A DNA stretch of 9,582 nt from Synechococcales cyanobacterium PMM_0002 (GCA_949127925.1 CASBQX010000351.1:1-9582), one strand, 5' to 3'. Shown: positions 1-6,608, counted from the stretch's first letter. Program-made: numbers and translations. Notes: a model not told the origin generated them from the letters alone.

Positions 1-151
1 AAAAAACACCGAATAGCGCGATCGCCCCACTGACCCAAAGCTGCACCCAAACCAGCGGCACAGCAATCATTATCAGCGCTATCGGCAGCTTAAAACTAGG
101 CGCAAGCTGCACTGTCTCTATTGAAACTGGTATAGACGGAGTTGTCGTCAC
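1..151 (-). CDS. DUF3119 family protein, N-terminal part (gene runs off the left edge)
   Basis: Seen: an open frame of 50 codons reads from a GTG at 151 to the window edge, starting MTTTPSIPVSIETVQLAPSF, followed by one hydrophobic segment from about residue 25. Known: this N-terminus, with a charged, proline-rich start, a 'VxLAPSFKLP' stretch and then a membrane span, resembles cyanobacterial DUF3119 proteins. These are small conserved proteins of unknown function that I recall often sitting beside mlaE-type permease genes. Neighbours: it lies 138 bp downstream of mlaE on the same strand with no clear terminator between, so co-transcription is plausible and a role in envelope lipid transport is an inference from position. 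Start: a second in-frame GTG lies 9 bp upstream at 160, and an AAGGA-like ribosome binding site upstream (plus-strand positions about 164-168) could serve either. An in-frame stop precedes both, so the start must be one of these. The C-terminus is missing. Confidence 0.65.
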   Translation of the reverse strand, partial: MTTTPSIPVSIETVQLAPSFKLPIALIMIAVPLVWVQLWVSGAIALFGVF

Positions 152-203
152 AGGTACCACCGATCCTTGCTAGTTTCATCCAAGCCTACAGACTGGAGGA
201 TCT

Positions 204-213
204 GGATGCATCC
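204..213. repeat. 10-bp perfect palindrome between mlaE and the DUF3119 gene
   Basis: GGATGCATCC is self-complementary and lies in the 138-bp spacer between the mlaE stop and the DUF3119 start. It could be an operator half-site pair or an RNA stem, but nothing else supports a role. A short hairpin at 275-291 (AGCCG/CGGCT) overlaps the mlaE stop codon and has no T-run after it, so it does not look like a terminator. Confidence 0.3.
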
Positions 214-289
214 CCATTCTAAACGCTGACGCGCTGCTCCCTGTATTTGTCCAGCTGGCGCAGAGGATTTACCCAGCCGGCGCGGGCGG

Positions 290-1093
290 CTAAAGGGTGA
301 CACTGCCAGGGCCATGAAACATTATCCACGACAGCAAAAAATTACTTACAAAAATAGCCATCAGGGCTGTGACCACGGCGGCTGTAGTCGATTGTCCTAC
401 CCCTTTTGCTCCACCTGTAGTTGTCAATCCCCAGCTACAGCCGATCACTGAAATCAACACACCAAACACCATAGATTTAATTAGTGAACAGAACAAATCC
501 CATGTGGTTAAAAAAGTTTGAGCAGAATTTAGAAAAACCGACGAGGAAATTCCGTAGAGTGAGTCTGCCAGCAGCAACCCTCCGGCCATGCCGATCACAA
601 ATGACAGAATTGTGAGCAGGGGAATCATCATGCAGCAGGCAATCAGTCGAGGCAGTACCAAGTAATCAATTGGATCAGTTTTGAGCATGTAGAGGGCATC
701 AATTTGATCCGTAACTTGCATGGTGCCAATTTCGGCTGCAAATGCAGAACCCACGCGCCCAGTGACAACGATCGCCGTAATTAAAGGCGACAGTTCTCTC
801 GCCAGGGCGATCGCCAACACCCCACCGACAGCAGTACCCGCCCCAAAGTTAATAAACTCGCGCGCTACGCCAATGGTAAAGACCATCCCTACGGTTGCGG
901 CTGTGAGCAGGGCAATGGGCAACGACCCAGGCCCAACAATGGCCATCTGTTCTAATACATTGCGGGAATGGATTTTCCCTTTGAGCAAATGAACAATCGC
1001 CTGCCCTCCCAGGAAAACAGCAGCAACGACCCGTTGCCCCCATCGTCTTAAGCTGTTACTGCCAATCTCGTTAGTCAATTGCAAAAACCCCAT
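290..1093 (-). CDS. mlaE: MlaE-family ABC transporter permease (TGD1-like lipid transporter)
   Basis: Role (family knowledge): integral-membrane permease of an Mla/TGD-type ABC importer that moves phospholipids between membranes with an MlaF-type ATPase and an MlaD-type substrate-binding protein; chloroplast TGD1 is the plant counterpart. Seen: 267 aa, the usual length, with about five hydrophobic segments, ending at a TAG at 290-292. Residues 121-134 read EIGTMQVTDQIDAL, the family's conserved cytoplasmic loop, where TEQIDAL is more usual. It is preceded by the conserved GGVLAIALARELSPLITA stretch. Start: ATG at 1093 is chosen. A GTG at 1114 would add seven residues (VLPGECR) but would place the start inside the 25-bp repeat array, and the added residues look unlike the family. 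Neighbours: DUF3119 gene downstream; no ATPase or MlaD gene is in the window, which is normal in cyanobacteria, where these genes are usually scattered. Confidence 0.9.
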   Translation of the reverse strand: MGFLQLTNEIGSNSLRRWGQRVVAAVFLGGQAIVHLLKGKIHSRNVLEQMAIVGPGSLPIALLTAATVGMVFTIGVAREFINFGAGTAVGGVLAIALARELSPLITAIVVTGRVGSAFAAEIGTMQVTDQIDALYMLKTDPIDYLVLPRLIACCMMIPLLTILSFVIGMAGGLLLADSLYGISSSVFLNSAQTFLTTWDLFCSLIKSMVFGVLISVIGCSWGLTTTGGAKGVGQSTTAAVVTALMAIFVSNFLLSWIMFHGPGSVTL

Positions 1094-1105
1094 GCGGCAT
1101 TCGCC

Positions 1106-1230
1106 TGGTAACACTACATATCGGAGTGTCTTGTAACACTACATATCGGCGTGTCTTGTAACACTACATATCGGCGCGTTTTGTAACACGGCATATCGGC
1201 GTGTTTTGTAACGCTACATAACGTTAAGCT
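1106..1230. repeat. Tandem array of about five 25-bp repeats directly upstream of mlaE
   Basis: Five head-to-tail 25-bp units start at 1106, 1131, 1156, 1181 and 1206. Units 2 and 3 differ only in the last few bases. Unit 1 has two changes, unit 4 has three near its middle and end, and unit 5 is degenerate in its second half. The shared core is GTAACACTACATATCGGCG. In units 2 and 3 it includes TGTAACACTACA, a palindrome of the form TGTA-N4-TACA; unit 5 keeps these ends (TGTAACGCTACA). Adjacent units can also form short stems, for example GTGTT-TTGT-AACGC at the unit 4/5 junction. The array ends 12 bp before the mlaE ATG on the minus strand, so it is either in the promoter or in the 5' leader of mlaE. 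The period is not a multiple of three and there are no spacers. Confidence 0.9.
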
Positions 1231-1276
1231 GAACTCGCCTCGCCTCAGCCCGTCATAGTCTAACAAGAGTAGACGG

Positions 1277-1305
1277 CTTAAAGCAGTTGTAGTGGATACT
1301 CTCAA
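1277..1305 (-). promoter_or_regulatory. Candidate sigma-70-type promoter for mlaE
   Basis: On the minus strand TTGAGA (1305-1300) is followed after exactly 17 bp by TTTAAG (1282-1277), five and four matches to the -35 and -10 consensus. A transcript from here would carry the whole 25-bp repeat array in its leader. This is a weak sequence match only. Confidence 0.3.
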
Positions 1306-1321
1306 GCATTGGGACAAATAA

Positions 1322-1350
1322 TTGACACTGTGTTTATTTATGAGAACGAT
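1322..1350 (+). promoter_or_regulatory. Candidate sigma-70-type promoter for the 98-aa membrane protein and M16 genes
   Basis: A perfect -35 hexamer TTGACA (1322-1327) is followed after 17 bp by AACGAT (1345-1350), a three-of-six match to the -10 consensus. The leader to the ATG at 1460 would be about 100 nt. It is back to back with the mlaE promoter candidate. Consensus fit only. Confidence 0.35.
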
Positions 1351-1459
1351 TTAAGATTTCTGACATCTAGAAGCGATGCCGCCGCTCTGCAATTATGGTG
1401 GTGATACCGTGCTGGTTTTATAAAGATGTGCAGTGTGCAACAGCGCGCTTCTATACCCT

Positions 1460-1756
1460 ATGAGCCTTGTTCCTGGATTGCTGCGATCGCTAATTCTGAC
1501 TGCTATCTTAACCTTCCTGGCTCCGCTGCTGGTGTTGGGCATATTTTTGCTGCCTCTGGTGCTGTTGGAGCGGCTGCATGGCCTAGAGACTATGAGTCGC
1601 TATGGGGTGACGCAAATTGTTTATTTTCTGCAAACCTTTGGCAGCGGCAGTGCCATGCAAGGGGCATTAACGATTAGCCTGGTGTGCAGCATGGTTGGGA
1701 TGCTGTTTGACTCTTACACGCTGTATCGCCACGAGAAGTTAAAAGGCGAGGGTTAA
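1460..1756 (+). CDS. Conserved small two-span membrane protein, function unknown
   Basis: Seen: 98 aa with a long hydrophobic stretch at about residues 8-36 (rich in Leu and Pro), a polar middle, a second hydrophobic span at about 68-86, and a basic tail (YRHEKLKGEG), which suggests both ends face the cytoplasm. Start: the ATG at 1460 gives a typical short membrane N-terminus, MSLVPGLLRS. A GTG at 1433 in the same frame would add nine unremarkable residues; neither has a clear ribosome binding site. Neighbours: its stop is 73 bp before the first M16 gene on the same strand and no terminator lies between, so they may share a transcript. I do not recognise a named family, although the overall look resembles small conserved hypothetical proteins of cyanobacteria. 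It might help assemble or export the M16 products, but only its position suggests this. Confidence 0.6.
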   Translation: MSLVPGLLRSLILTAILTFLAPLLVLGIFLLPLVLLERLHGLETMSRYGVTQIVYFLQTFGSGSAMQGALTISLVCSMVGMLFDSYTLYRHEKLKGEG

Positions 1757-1829
1757 CGGAGAAACAGCCGCTGCTTTGTACGGTTGATGGGTGAGGGTGT
1801 TGTAGGGTAGAGACTGGAACTTTGTCTAT

Positions 1830-3467
1830 ATGTTCACTTCTTCCCGGCTCCTCCTCAACTCCATGCATTTTAACCATCCCGTTAAAGATTCCAAGTTTAG
1901 GCAGACTAGGGTTCAGCCGCTACCGCACCTTGTCTGGCGGCGCTGGGGGGCGATCGCCCTGACCACAATGCTGTGCTGGTGGAGCGTTGCTCAGCCCGTG
2001 GCGCTGGCTCGCACCGATGTCCCCCCGGTGAGCACCATTCAGCCTTACATCGACCGGGTAGTGGATCGGGTCACCGAGTTTACCCTAGACAATGGCATGA
2101 CCTTCGTCGTACTAGAACGGCATCAGGCACCTGTGATCTCGTTCATGACCTATGTGAATGTGGGTTCTGCCTACGAAGCACCCGGCAAAACTGGAGTGGC
2201 TCACTTCCTAGAGCACCTGGCATTCAAAGGAACGACCCGGATTGGCACCAGCGATTACCCAGCCGAAAAGACAGAACTCGATCAGCTCGATCGGCTGTTT
2301 GACAAGCTGCAAGCCGCCAGCATCGCCGGACGCACCGCTGAAGCTACCACACTCCAGAGCGAGTTTGATGCGTTGCAGCAGCAAGCCGCCACCTATGTGC
2401 GCCAAAACGAGTACGGTCAAATTGTGGAACGAGCCGGAGGAGTCGGTCTAAATGCCACCACATCTGCCGATGCCACTCGCTACTTTTACAGCTTTCCGGC
2501 AAACAAGCTAGAACTGTGGATGTCGTTAGAATCAGAGCGGTTTCTAGATCCCGTATTCCGCGAGTTCTATGAAGAAAAAGATGTGATTTTGGAAGAGCGG
2601 CGGCTGCGCACCGACAACTCTCCCGTCGGCAAGATGATTGAAGCGTTTCTAGAAACTGCTTTCCCTGGTCATCCCTATGGCCGCCCGGTGATTGGGTCAG
2701 AGCAAGACATCCGCAATCTAACGCGCAAAGATGTTAGCGACTTTTTTACGACGTTTTATACTCCCAATCGAATTACGGCAGCTATTGTGGGCGATGTAGA
2801 CCCAGCTGAAGTGAAACGTTTGGCAGAAACCTACTTTGGGCGCTATCAAACGCGATCGCGGGCACCCGATGTGGTCGCCATCACGCCAGTCCAGAGCAGC
2901 TCTCAAACCGTTACGCTCAATCTCCAAACTCAACCGTGGTATTTCGCCGGATATCAGCGCCCTGCCAGCACCGACCCTGACGATGCCACCTACCAAATTA
3001 TGGCAGCGGTTTTATCGGGAGGGCGGACGTCTCGCCTGTACCGGAACTTGGTAGAGCAAAAAATTGCGCTGGCTGTAGACGCGTCGAATGGGTTTCCGGG
3101 CGATCTATACTCCAATTTGATGTTACTTTATGCCCAGCCAGCTCCAGGCCATACGATTGAAGAAATTGCGGGTCTGCTGGATGCCGAGCTGCAACGGCTC
3201 AAAACTGAGCCTGTTTCTGCTACAGAACTAGAGCGGGTCAAAACCCAGTCTCGCGCTGGCATTCTTCAGCTGCTGGCCTCCAACCAAGGCATGGTGGGGC
3301 TACTCGCCGAATATCAGGCAAAAACAGGCAGTTGGCGCAATCTATTTGAAGAGCTGAAAGCAATTGAGGCGGTCACAGCCAGTGATGTGCAGCGAGTCGC
3401 TCAGGCTACTTTCGTCCCCGAGAAGCTAACTATCGGTCGGCTCTTATCCGAGGAGAAATCAGAATGA
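1830..3467 (+). CDS. M16B zinc metallopeptidase, catalytic subunit (exported)
   Basis: Role (family knowledge): M16 (insulinase/processing-peptidase) enzymes cleave peptides inside a clam-shell chamber; bacterial M16B members often work as heterodimers. Seen: 545 aa. A probable signal peptide occupies residues 1-60, with its hydrophobic core at about 39-57 and a VALA end. The N-terminal M16 domain carries the inverted zinc motif HFLEH at 125-129. The likely third ligand is Glu256 in EEKDVILEERR, with Glu249 matching the supporting acid. An insertion of about 50 residues, charged and helix-prone (about 140-195), widens the usual spacing between the motif and the third ligand. The inactive-type C-terminal M16 domain (about 295-470) has QKIALAV where the partner has RQGLAYSV. 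Start: ATG 1830; ATG 1863 (residue 12) would still leave a complete signal peptide, and neither has a strong ribosome binding site. It overlaps the next gene by ATGA. Confidence 0.92.
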   Translation: MFTSSRLLLNSMHFNHPVKDSKFRQTRVQPLPHLVWRRWGAIALTTMLCWWSVAQPVALARTDVPPVSTIQPYIDRVVDRVTEFTLDNGMTFVVLERHQAPVISFMTYVNVGSAYEAPGKTGVAHFLEHLAFKGTTRIGTSDYPAEKTELDQLDRLFDKLQAASIAGRTAEATTLQSEFDALQQQAATYVRQNEYGQIVERAGGVGLNATTSADATRYFYSFPANKLELWMSLESERFLDPVFREFYEEKDVILEERRLRTDNSPVGKMIEAFLETAFPGHPYGRPVIGSEQDIRNLTRKDVSDFFTTFYTPNRITAAIVGDVDPAEVKRLAETYFGRYQTRSRAPDVVAITPVQSSSQTVTLNLQTQPWYFAGYQRPASTDPDDATYQIMAAVLSGGRTSRLYRNLVEQKIALAVDASNGFPGDLYSNLMLLYAQPAPGHTIEEIAGLLDAELQRLKTEPVSATELERVKTQSRAGILQLLASNQGMVGLLAEYQAKTGSWRNLFEELKAIEAVTASDVQRVAQATFVPEKLTIGRLLSEEKSE

Positions 3468-4978
3468 TCCAGAAATCACAGGCGATCGCCTCGAATAGGA
3501 TGCTTAAACAACGAGGCTTGACTACCCGATTGGCTCAACGCTTAATCAGTGCGATCGCGCTGCTGCTGCTATTTTCGTGGGTCGGCATCCGTCCCGTTCA
3601 GGCCAGCCCTGCCCTTCACTACGACCAGCTTCAGCTGCCGCCCCTAGCCGCTGTAAAGCTGCCCGACCACACCCGGTTTGAATTAGACAACGGCATTATA
3701 GTGTTCTTGATAGAAGATCATGAGTTGCCCTTAATTGACGGTTCGGCCTACTTCCGCGTCGGCAGTCGCTTAGAGCCAAGCGACAAAATTGGGATTGCCA
3801 ACATCGTCGGCAGCGTCATGCGCAGCGGCGGCACCCGGCGGCGCGCCCCTGAGGCATTGAACCAATTTCTAGAAGACCGAGCCGCCTCCGTTGAAACAGA
3901 CATTGATGCTGTCGCAGGCCGCGCTAGTTTTAGCACCTTGAGCGAAGACTTGGACGACATCTTTGAGGTGTTTGCCGATGTGATTCGTCATCCTGCATTT
4001 CCTGAAGACAAGCTGGAATTGACCCAAACTCTCTGGCGTGGCTCGATCGCCCGCCGCAACGACAGCCCTGAAGGCATTGCAGGCCAGGAGTTTGGCAAGT
4101 TAATTTATGGAGCCGACAGCCCCTATGCGCGGATGGTCGAGTATGCCACCATAGACGCCATTTCTCGGGCAGATTTGGTCGCGTTCCATCGGCGCTACTT
4201 CCATCCCAACAACATGCTGCTTGGGATCGTTGGAGATTTTAATACTGATGAAATGCGATCGCTGATTGAAAAACGATTTGGCGACTGGAAGCGCGATTCT
4301 ACTGTCGATCAGCCTGACTTTGCCGCTCTACCCGCCGTGGCTCAGGCCACCTCTGGCGGCTTGTTTTTGGTAGACCAACCCCAACTGACCCAAAGCTATA
4401 TCCAGATGGGGCACTTGGGCGGGCAGCTAAAAGATCCGGACTATACGCCCCTGTCAGTGCTAAACGACGTGCTGAATGGACTCGGCGGACGCATGGTCAA
4501 TGAAGTGCGATCGCGTCAAGGGCTAGCCTATTCGGTCTATGCCTACTGGTCGCCTCAGTTTGACCACCCTGGCCTATTTGTGGGCGGTGGCCAAACTCGG
4601 TCTGACGCCACGGTACCCTTTATTAAATCTTGGCAATCAGAAATCGAGAAAGTTCGCACTAGCTTGATCAGTGAAACGGAGTTAGAGCAAGCAAAAGAGT
4701 CGTCGCTGAATGGGTTTGTCTTCAACTTTGCAACGCCTGTTCAAACCCTGTCACGGCTGATTCGCTATGAATACTATGGCTACCCAGACGACTTTATCTT
4801 CCGTTACCAAAAAGAAGTAGAAGCCACGACGGTTCAAGACATCCAGCGTGCGGCTCAAACCTACCTCAAACCCGACCAGCTAGTCACGCTGGTGGTGGGC
4901 AATGCTGCCAGTATGCAGCCAGCACTCGATAGCTTGGGCATACCCGTTACACCCGTAGATATTGCCATCCCCAATTGA
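3464..4978 (+). CDS. M16B peptidase homologue, non-catalytic partner subunit (exported)
   Basis: Seen: 504 aa with a signal peptide (hydrophobic core about 27-42, likely cut after VQA at 45-47) and two M16 domains. At the position of the zinc motif it reads NIVGS (113-117), so both histidines and the catalytic glutamate are gone. The third ligand position, aligned through the shared (D)NSP/NDSP segment, is also not acidic. In the C-terminal half it keeps EVRSRQGLAYSVYAYW (347-362), the Arg/Tyr substrate-binding motif that the upstream catalytic subunit lacks. Known: in bacterial M16B heterodimers one subunit supplies zinc and the other the R/Y pair. Inference: the two proteins form an obligate periplasmic or lumenal heterodimer. 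Its ATG overlaps the upstream stop (ATGA), with a strong GAGGAG at 3450-3455, eight bases before the start, so translation is probably coupled. The substrate is unknown. Confidence 0.92.
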   Translation: MIQKSQAIASNRMLKQRGLTTRLAQRLISAIALLLLFSWVGIRPVQASPALHYDQLQLPPLAAVKLPDHTRFELDNGIIVFLIEDHELPLIDGSAYFRVGSRLEPSDKIGIANIVGSVMRSGGTRRRAPEALNQFLEDRAASVETDIDAVAGRASFSTLSEDLDDIFEVFADVIRHPAFPEDKLELTQTLWRGSIARRNDSPEGIAGQEFGKLIYGADSPYARMVEYATIDAISRADLVAFHRRYFHPNNMLLGIVGDFNTDEMRSLIEKRFGDWKRDSTVDQPDFAALPAVAQATSGGLFLVDQPQLTQSYIQMGHLGGQLKDPDYTPLSVLNDVLNGLGGRMVNEVRSRQGLAYSVYAYWSPQFDHPGLFVGGGQTRSDATVPFIKSWQSEIEKVRTSLISETELEQAKESSLNGFVFNFATPVQTLSRLIRYEYYGYPDDFIFRYQKEVEATTVQDIQRAAQTYLKPDQLVTLVVGNAASMQPALDSLGIPVTPVDIAIPN

Positions 4979-5051
4979 CTGATTGCGGTGGTTTATGGTC
5001 TTTTCGTGTGATTACGAACTGAGGCTGCACCTGGGCAGATTTGTTAATGTC

Positions 5052-5068
5052 GGGGGGCATCACCCCCC
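5052..5068 (+). other. GC hairpin in the leader of the PPC-TPR gene, with competing partners downstream
   Basis: GGGGGG (5052-5057), CATCA loop, CCCCCC (5063-5068) forms a perfect six-pair hairpin. The C-run can instead pair with GGGG just downstream (about 5072-5075). Further on, GCCCA and TGGGC (about 5082-5098) form another five-pair stem. No T-run follows this hairpin, so it is not a terminator by itself. Confidence 0.5.
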
Positions 5069-5101
5069 ATTGGGGATATTAGCCCAGCGGTAATGGGCAT
5101 A

Positions 5102-5150
5102 CTGAGTAACAAACGGCGATCGCTTACCATTTGCTACTCAGCCTATTTTT
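5102..5150 (+). terminator. Long interrupted stem followed by a T-run; intrinsic terminator or attenuator
   Basis: CTGAGTA (5102-5108) pairs perfectly with TACTCAG (5135-5141). Inside it CAAA/TTTG and GG/CC extend the stem across single mismatches, with a loop containing part of a HIP1 site. TTTTT follows at 5146-5150. As a terminator it would end the M16 transcript. It lies only 26 bp before the next start codon, leaving no room for a promoter after it, so it may instead work as an attenuator for that gene. Confidence 0.5.
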
Positions 5151-5176
5151 AAAGTTCACCTCATCTTAGATTTCAT

Positions 5177-5875
5177 ATGGCAACCCGCTTTCTATTCAAA
5201 CCACTAGGCATTTTATTAACTGTTTCTACAGTGCTGGTCTCCGGACTAGCCGCTGCGACCGTGAGCGTCCAACGAGCTGCTGCCGAGGTCACACCCCTGC
5301 GCCAAACAGGCGTTCTGGAGTCGGTTCAAGGCACCCATACTTTCTCGGGGACGGCTGGTCAACTGGTTCTTATCACGGTCGTTAGCGAAGATTTTGATTC
5401 GTCGCTCACAGTGCTGGCACCCAATGGCGATGAGCTAGCTGCTAGCGACGATTTTGGCCGTTCTCTGAACCCCAGCGTTGTCTTGACGCTGCCCACAACC
5501 GGAGCCTATCAACTGATCGCCCGATCGCCCTATGGGCAAGCGGGTACCTATCAAGTCAGCGTTCGGGTGGCAACGCCCTACGACCAAGCCTATGCCAATG
5601 GGCTGAGATTCGTGATCGAGCGCAACTATCCTGGGGCGATCGCCGCCTTTAATGAGGCGATTCGACTTGATTCTAAGCAGCCCAGCACCTACCTGGACTT
5701 AGCCGATGCGATTTACACAGAGGCAACCACACTGAAGCCCGAGGAGAGTGAAGGCGTGATTAGTAACTATCAACGCGCCGCCGATTTGTATGAGCAAGCG
5801 GGCAATACCGAAATGGCTGATTCGCTACGTGAGCAGGCGAGCTATTACCAAGACTCTGAAGTGCTAGCGCCTTAG
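5177..5875 (+). CDS. Secreted PPC-domain and TPR-repeat protein
   Basis: Seen: 232 aa. A signal peptide spans about residues 1-36 (hydrophobic GILLTVSTVLVSGLAAATV, then AAA). A beta-rich bacterial pre-peptidase C-terminal (PPC) domain spans about 44-130, with the typical order TFSGTAGQLV, DSSLTVLAPNG, SVVLTLPTTGAYQL and GTYQVSV. Two helical tetratricopeptide-like units follow at about 134-176 (NYPGAIAAFNEAIRLD) and 194-225. Known: PPC domains usually sit at the ends of secreted peptidases and aid secretion or binding, while TPRs bind other proteins. Inference: a non-enzymatic periplasmic adaptor; lying after an exported M16 pair, it might dock with it or its substrate. Start: ATG 5177 is the only start giving a complete signal peptide; it has no visible Shine-Dalgarno sequence. 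The 198-bp leader is structured. Its 3' end overlaps the opposing thioredoxin gene by 4 bp. Confidence 0.82.
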   Translation: MATRFLFKPLGILLTVSTVLVSGLAAATVSVQRAAAEVTPLRQTGVLESVQGTHTFSGTAGQLVLITVVSEDFDSSLTVLAPNGDELAASDDFGRSLNPSVVLTLPTTGAYQLIARSPYGQAGTYQVSVRVATPYDQAYANGLRFVIERNYPGAIAAFNEAIRLDSKQPSTYLDLADAIYTEATTLKPEESEGVISNYQRAADLYEQAGNTEMADSLREQASYYQDSEVLAP

Positions 5876-6507
5876 GGCTGAACTTGGCTACCGTGACTGC
5901 GAGGATCGTCAGCTGCTGTCGGCTTAGGGGCAACTGGAGCCTCTACTTTAGACACCTGGCCGCTCGTGGGGGTAAACGGCAGCTCCGTCTGGGAGGCGAG
6001 AGCATCTAAATTAGCGGCCATAATCTGGCGGGGCTGTTCACCAATGGTATTGGCGATCGCCTCGCCAGTTGCGGTTAGGTAAACAAAATGGGGAATGCCA
6101 TCGACCCGATAGGTCAATAGCTCGGGCAACCACTTATCATTATCGACATTGAGCATGACAAAGTTAACGCGATCGCCGTACGCGTCCTTGAGTTCGCCCA
6201 TGTCGTTTGCCATCGCCTGACAGCTGGTACACCAATTTGCGTAAAATTCTATCAGTGTGGGTTTATTGTTGGATTGGGCTACTTCTAGCGGCGTAGCCGC
6301 TGCGGCCAGAGCAGATAATGAATTAGAGCCAGTTTCTGTCTGTACCCCAAAGAAAATGGCAATGCTGAGGGCGATCGCCACCAGCGCGATCAAGAAGTTG
6401 CGGATTTGTTTGCCAATATTAGAATCAGCACTAGAATCCGTGCCAGCCCCGGCAGGGCCAGAACCGATTGGCTTCGATGAATTAGATGAATCGGGCTTTG
6501 CAGTCAT
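5872..6507 (-). CDS. txlA: Membrane-anchored thioredoxin-like protein, TxlA/HCF164 type
   Basis: Role (family knowledge): TxlA and its chloroplast relative HCF164 are thioredoxin-like proteins held in the thylakoid membrane; they pass reducing power, received through CcdA, to lumenal targets and help assemble cytochrome b6f. Seen: 211 aa. A Ser/Gly-rich N-terminal tail (1-30) comes first, then one membrane span (about 36-54). The thioredoxin fold runs about 72-175, with the redox motif WCTSC at 92-96 in FYANWCTSCQAM, and the cis-proline loop GIP at 137-139. The acidic HCF164-type strand FVMLNVDNDKWLPEL lies between them. A Pro/Ala-rich tail of about 30 residues follows. Start: ATG 6507; no strong ribosome binding site is visible. 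Neighbours: divergent from the NIL-ferredoxin gene (148-bp shared upstream region) and overlapping the PPC-TPR gene tail to tail. Assignment to TxlA rather than another membrane thioredoxin rests on overall pattern. Confidence 0.85.
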   Translation of the reverse strand: MTAKPDSSNSSKPIGSGPAGAGTDSSADSNIGKQIRNFLIALVAIALSIAIFFGVQTETGSNSLSALAAAATPLEVAQSNNKPTLIEFYANWCTSCQAMANDMGELKDAYGDRVNFVMLNVDNDKWLPELLTYRVDGIPHFVYLTATGEAIANTIGEQPRQIMAANLDALASQTELPFTPTSGQVSKVEAPVAPKPTAADDPRSHGSQVQP

Positions 6508-6523
6508 AGCGGATCAGATTCTC

Positions 6524-6546
6524 TAAACTTTAAGGTACAGAGTTTA
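6524..6546. repeat. Inverted repeat in the txlA / NIL-ferredoxin divergent spacer
   Basis: TAAACT (6524-6529) and AGTTTA (6541-6546) are exact inverted copies 11 bp apart, 17 bp upstream of the txlA start. This arrangement would suit a dimeric regulator near the txlA promoter, but no known site is recognised. Confidence 0.3.
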
Positions 6547-6568
6547 AGCACAGTTGAAGATGGCAGCA

Positions 6569-6608
6569 AGGGACAGTGCGCGACTGATCCCTCCACCCCT
6601 GTGATCCC
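6569..6608 (+). other. Hairpin with an alternative pairing partner in the NIL-ferredoxin leader
   Basis: AGGGACAGT (6569-6577) pairs with ACTG-A-TCCCT (6583-6592) over nine pairs with one bulged A and a GCGCG loop. The same GGGACAG can pair instead with CTG-TGA-TCCC (6599-6608). It lies 48 bp before the start codon. It matches no riboswitch I know. Confidence 0.35.

Noticed and set aside
318..330. DnaA-box-like TTATCCACG
   Set aside because: A single imperfect match inside the mlaE coding region with no cluster or AT-rich element; not evidence of an origin.
1094..1114. GTG at 1114 as the mlaE start
   Set aside because: It adds VLPGECR and starts inside a repeat unit; the ATG at 1093 gives an N-terminus that fits the family better.
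1108..1220. NtcA binding sites in the repeat array
   Set aside because: The palindrome is TGTA-N4-TACA; NtcA needs GTA-N8-TAC, and the spacing does not fit.
1106..1230. CRISPR-like array
   Set aside because: The 25-bp units are directly adjacent with no unique spacers and no cas genes are near; it is a simple tandem repeat.
1114..1317. Minus-strand open frame of 67 codons across the repeats
   Set aside because: Its product only mirrors the repeats translated in shifting frames and resembles no protein; it is most likely a by-product of the array.
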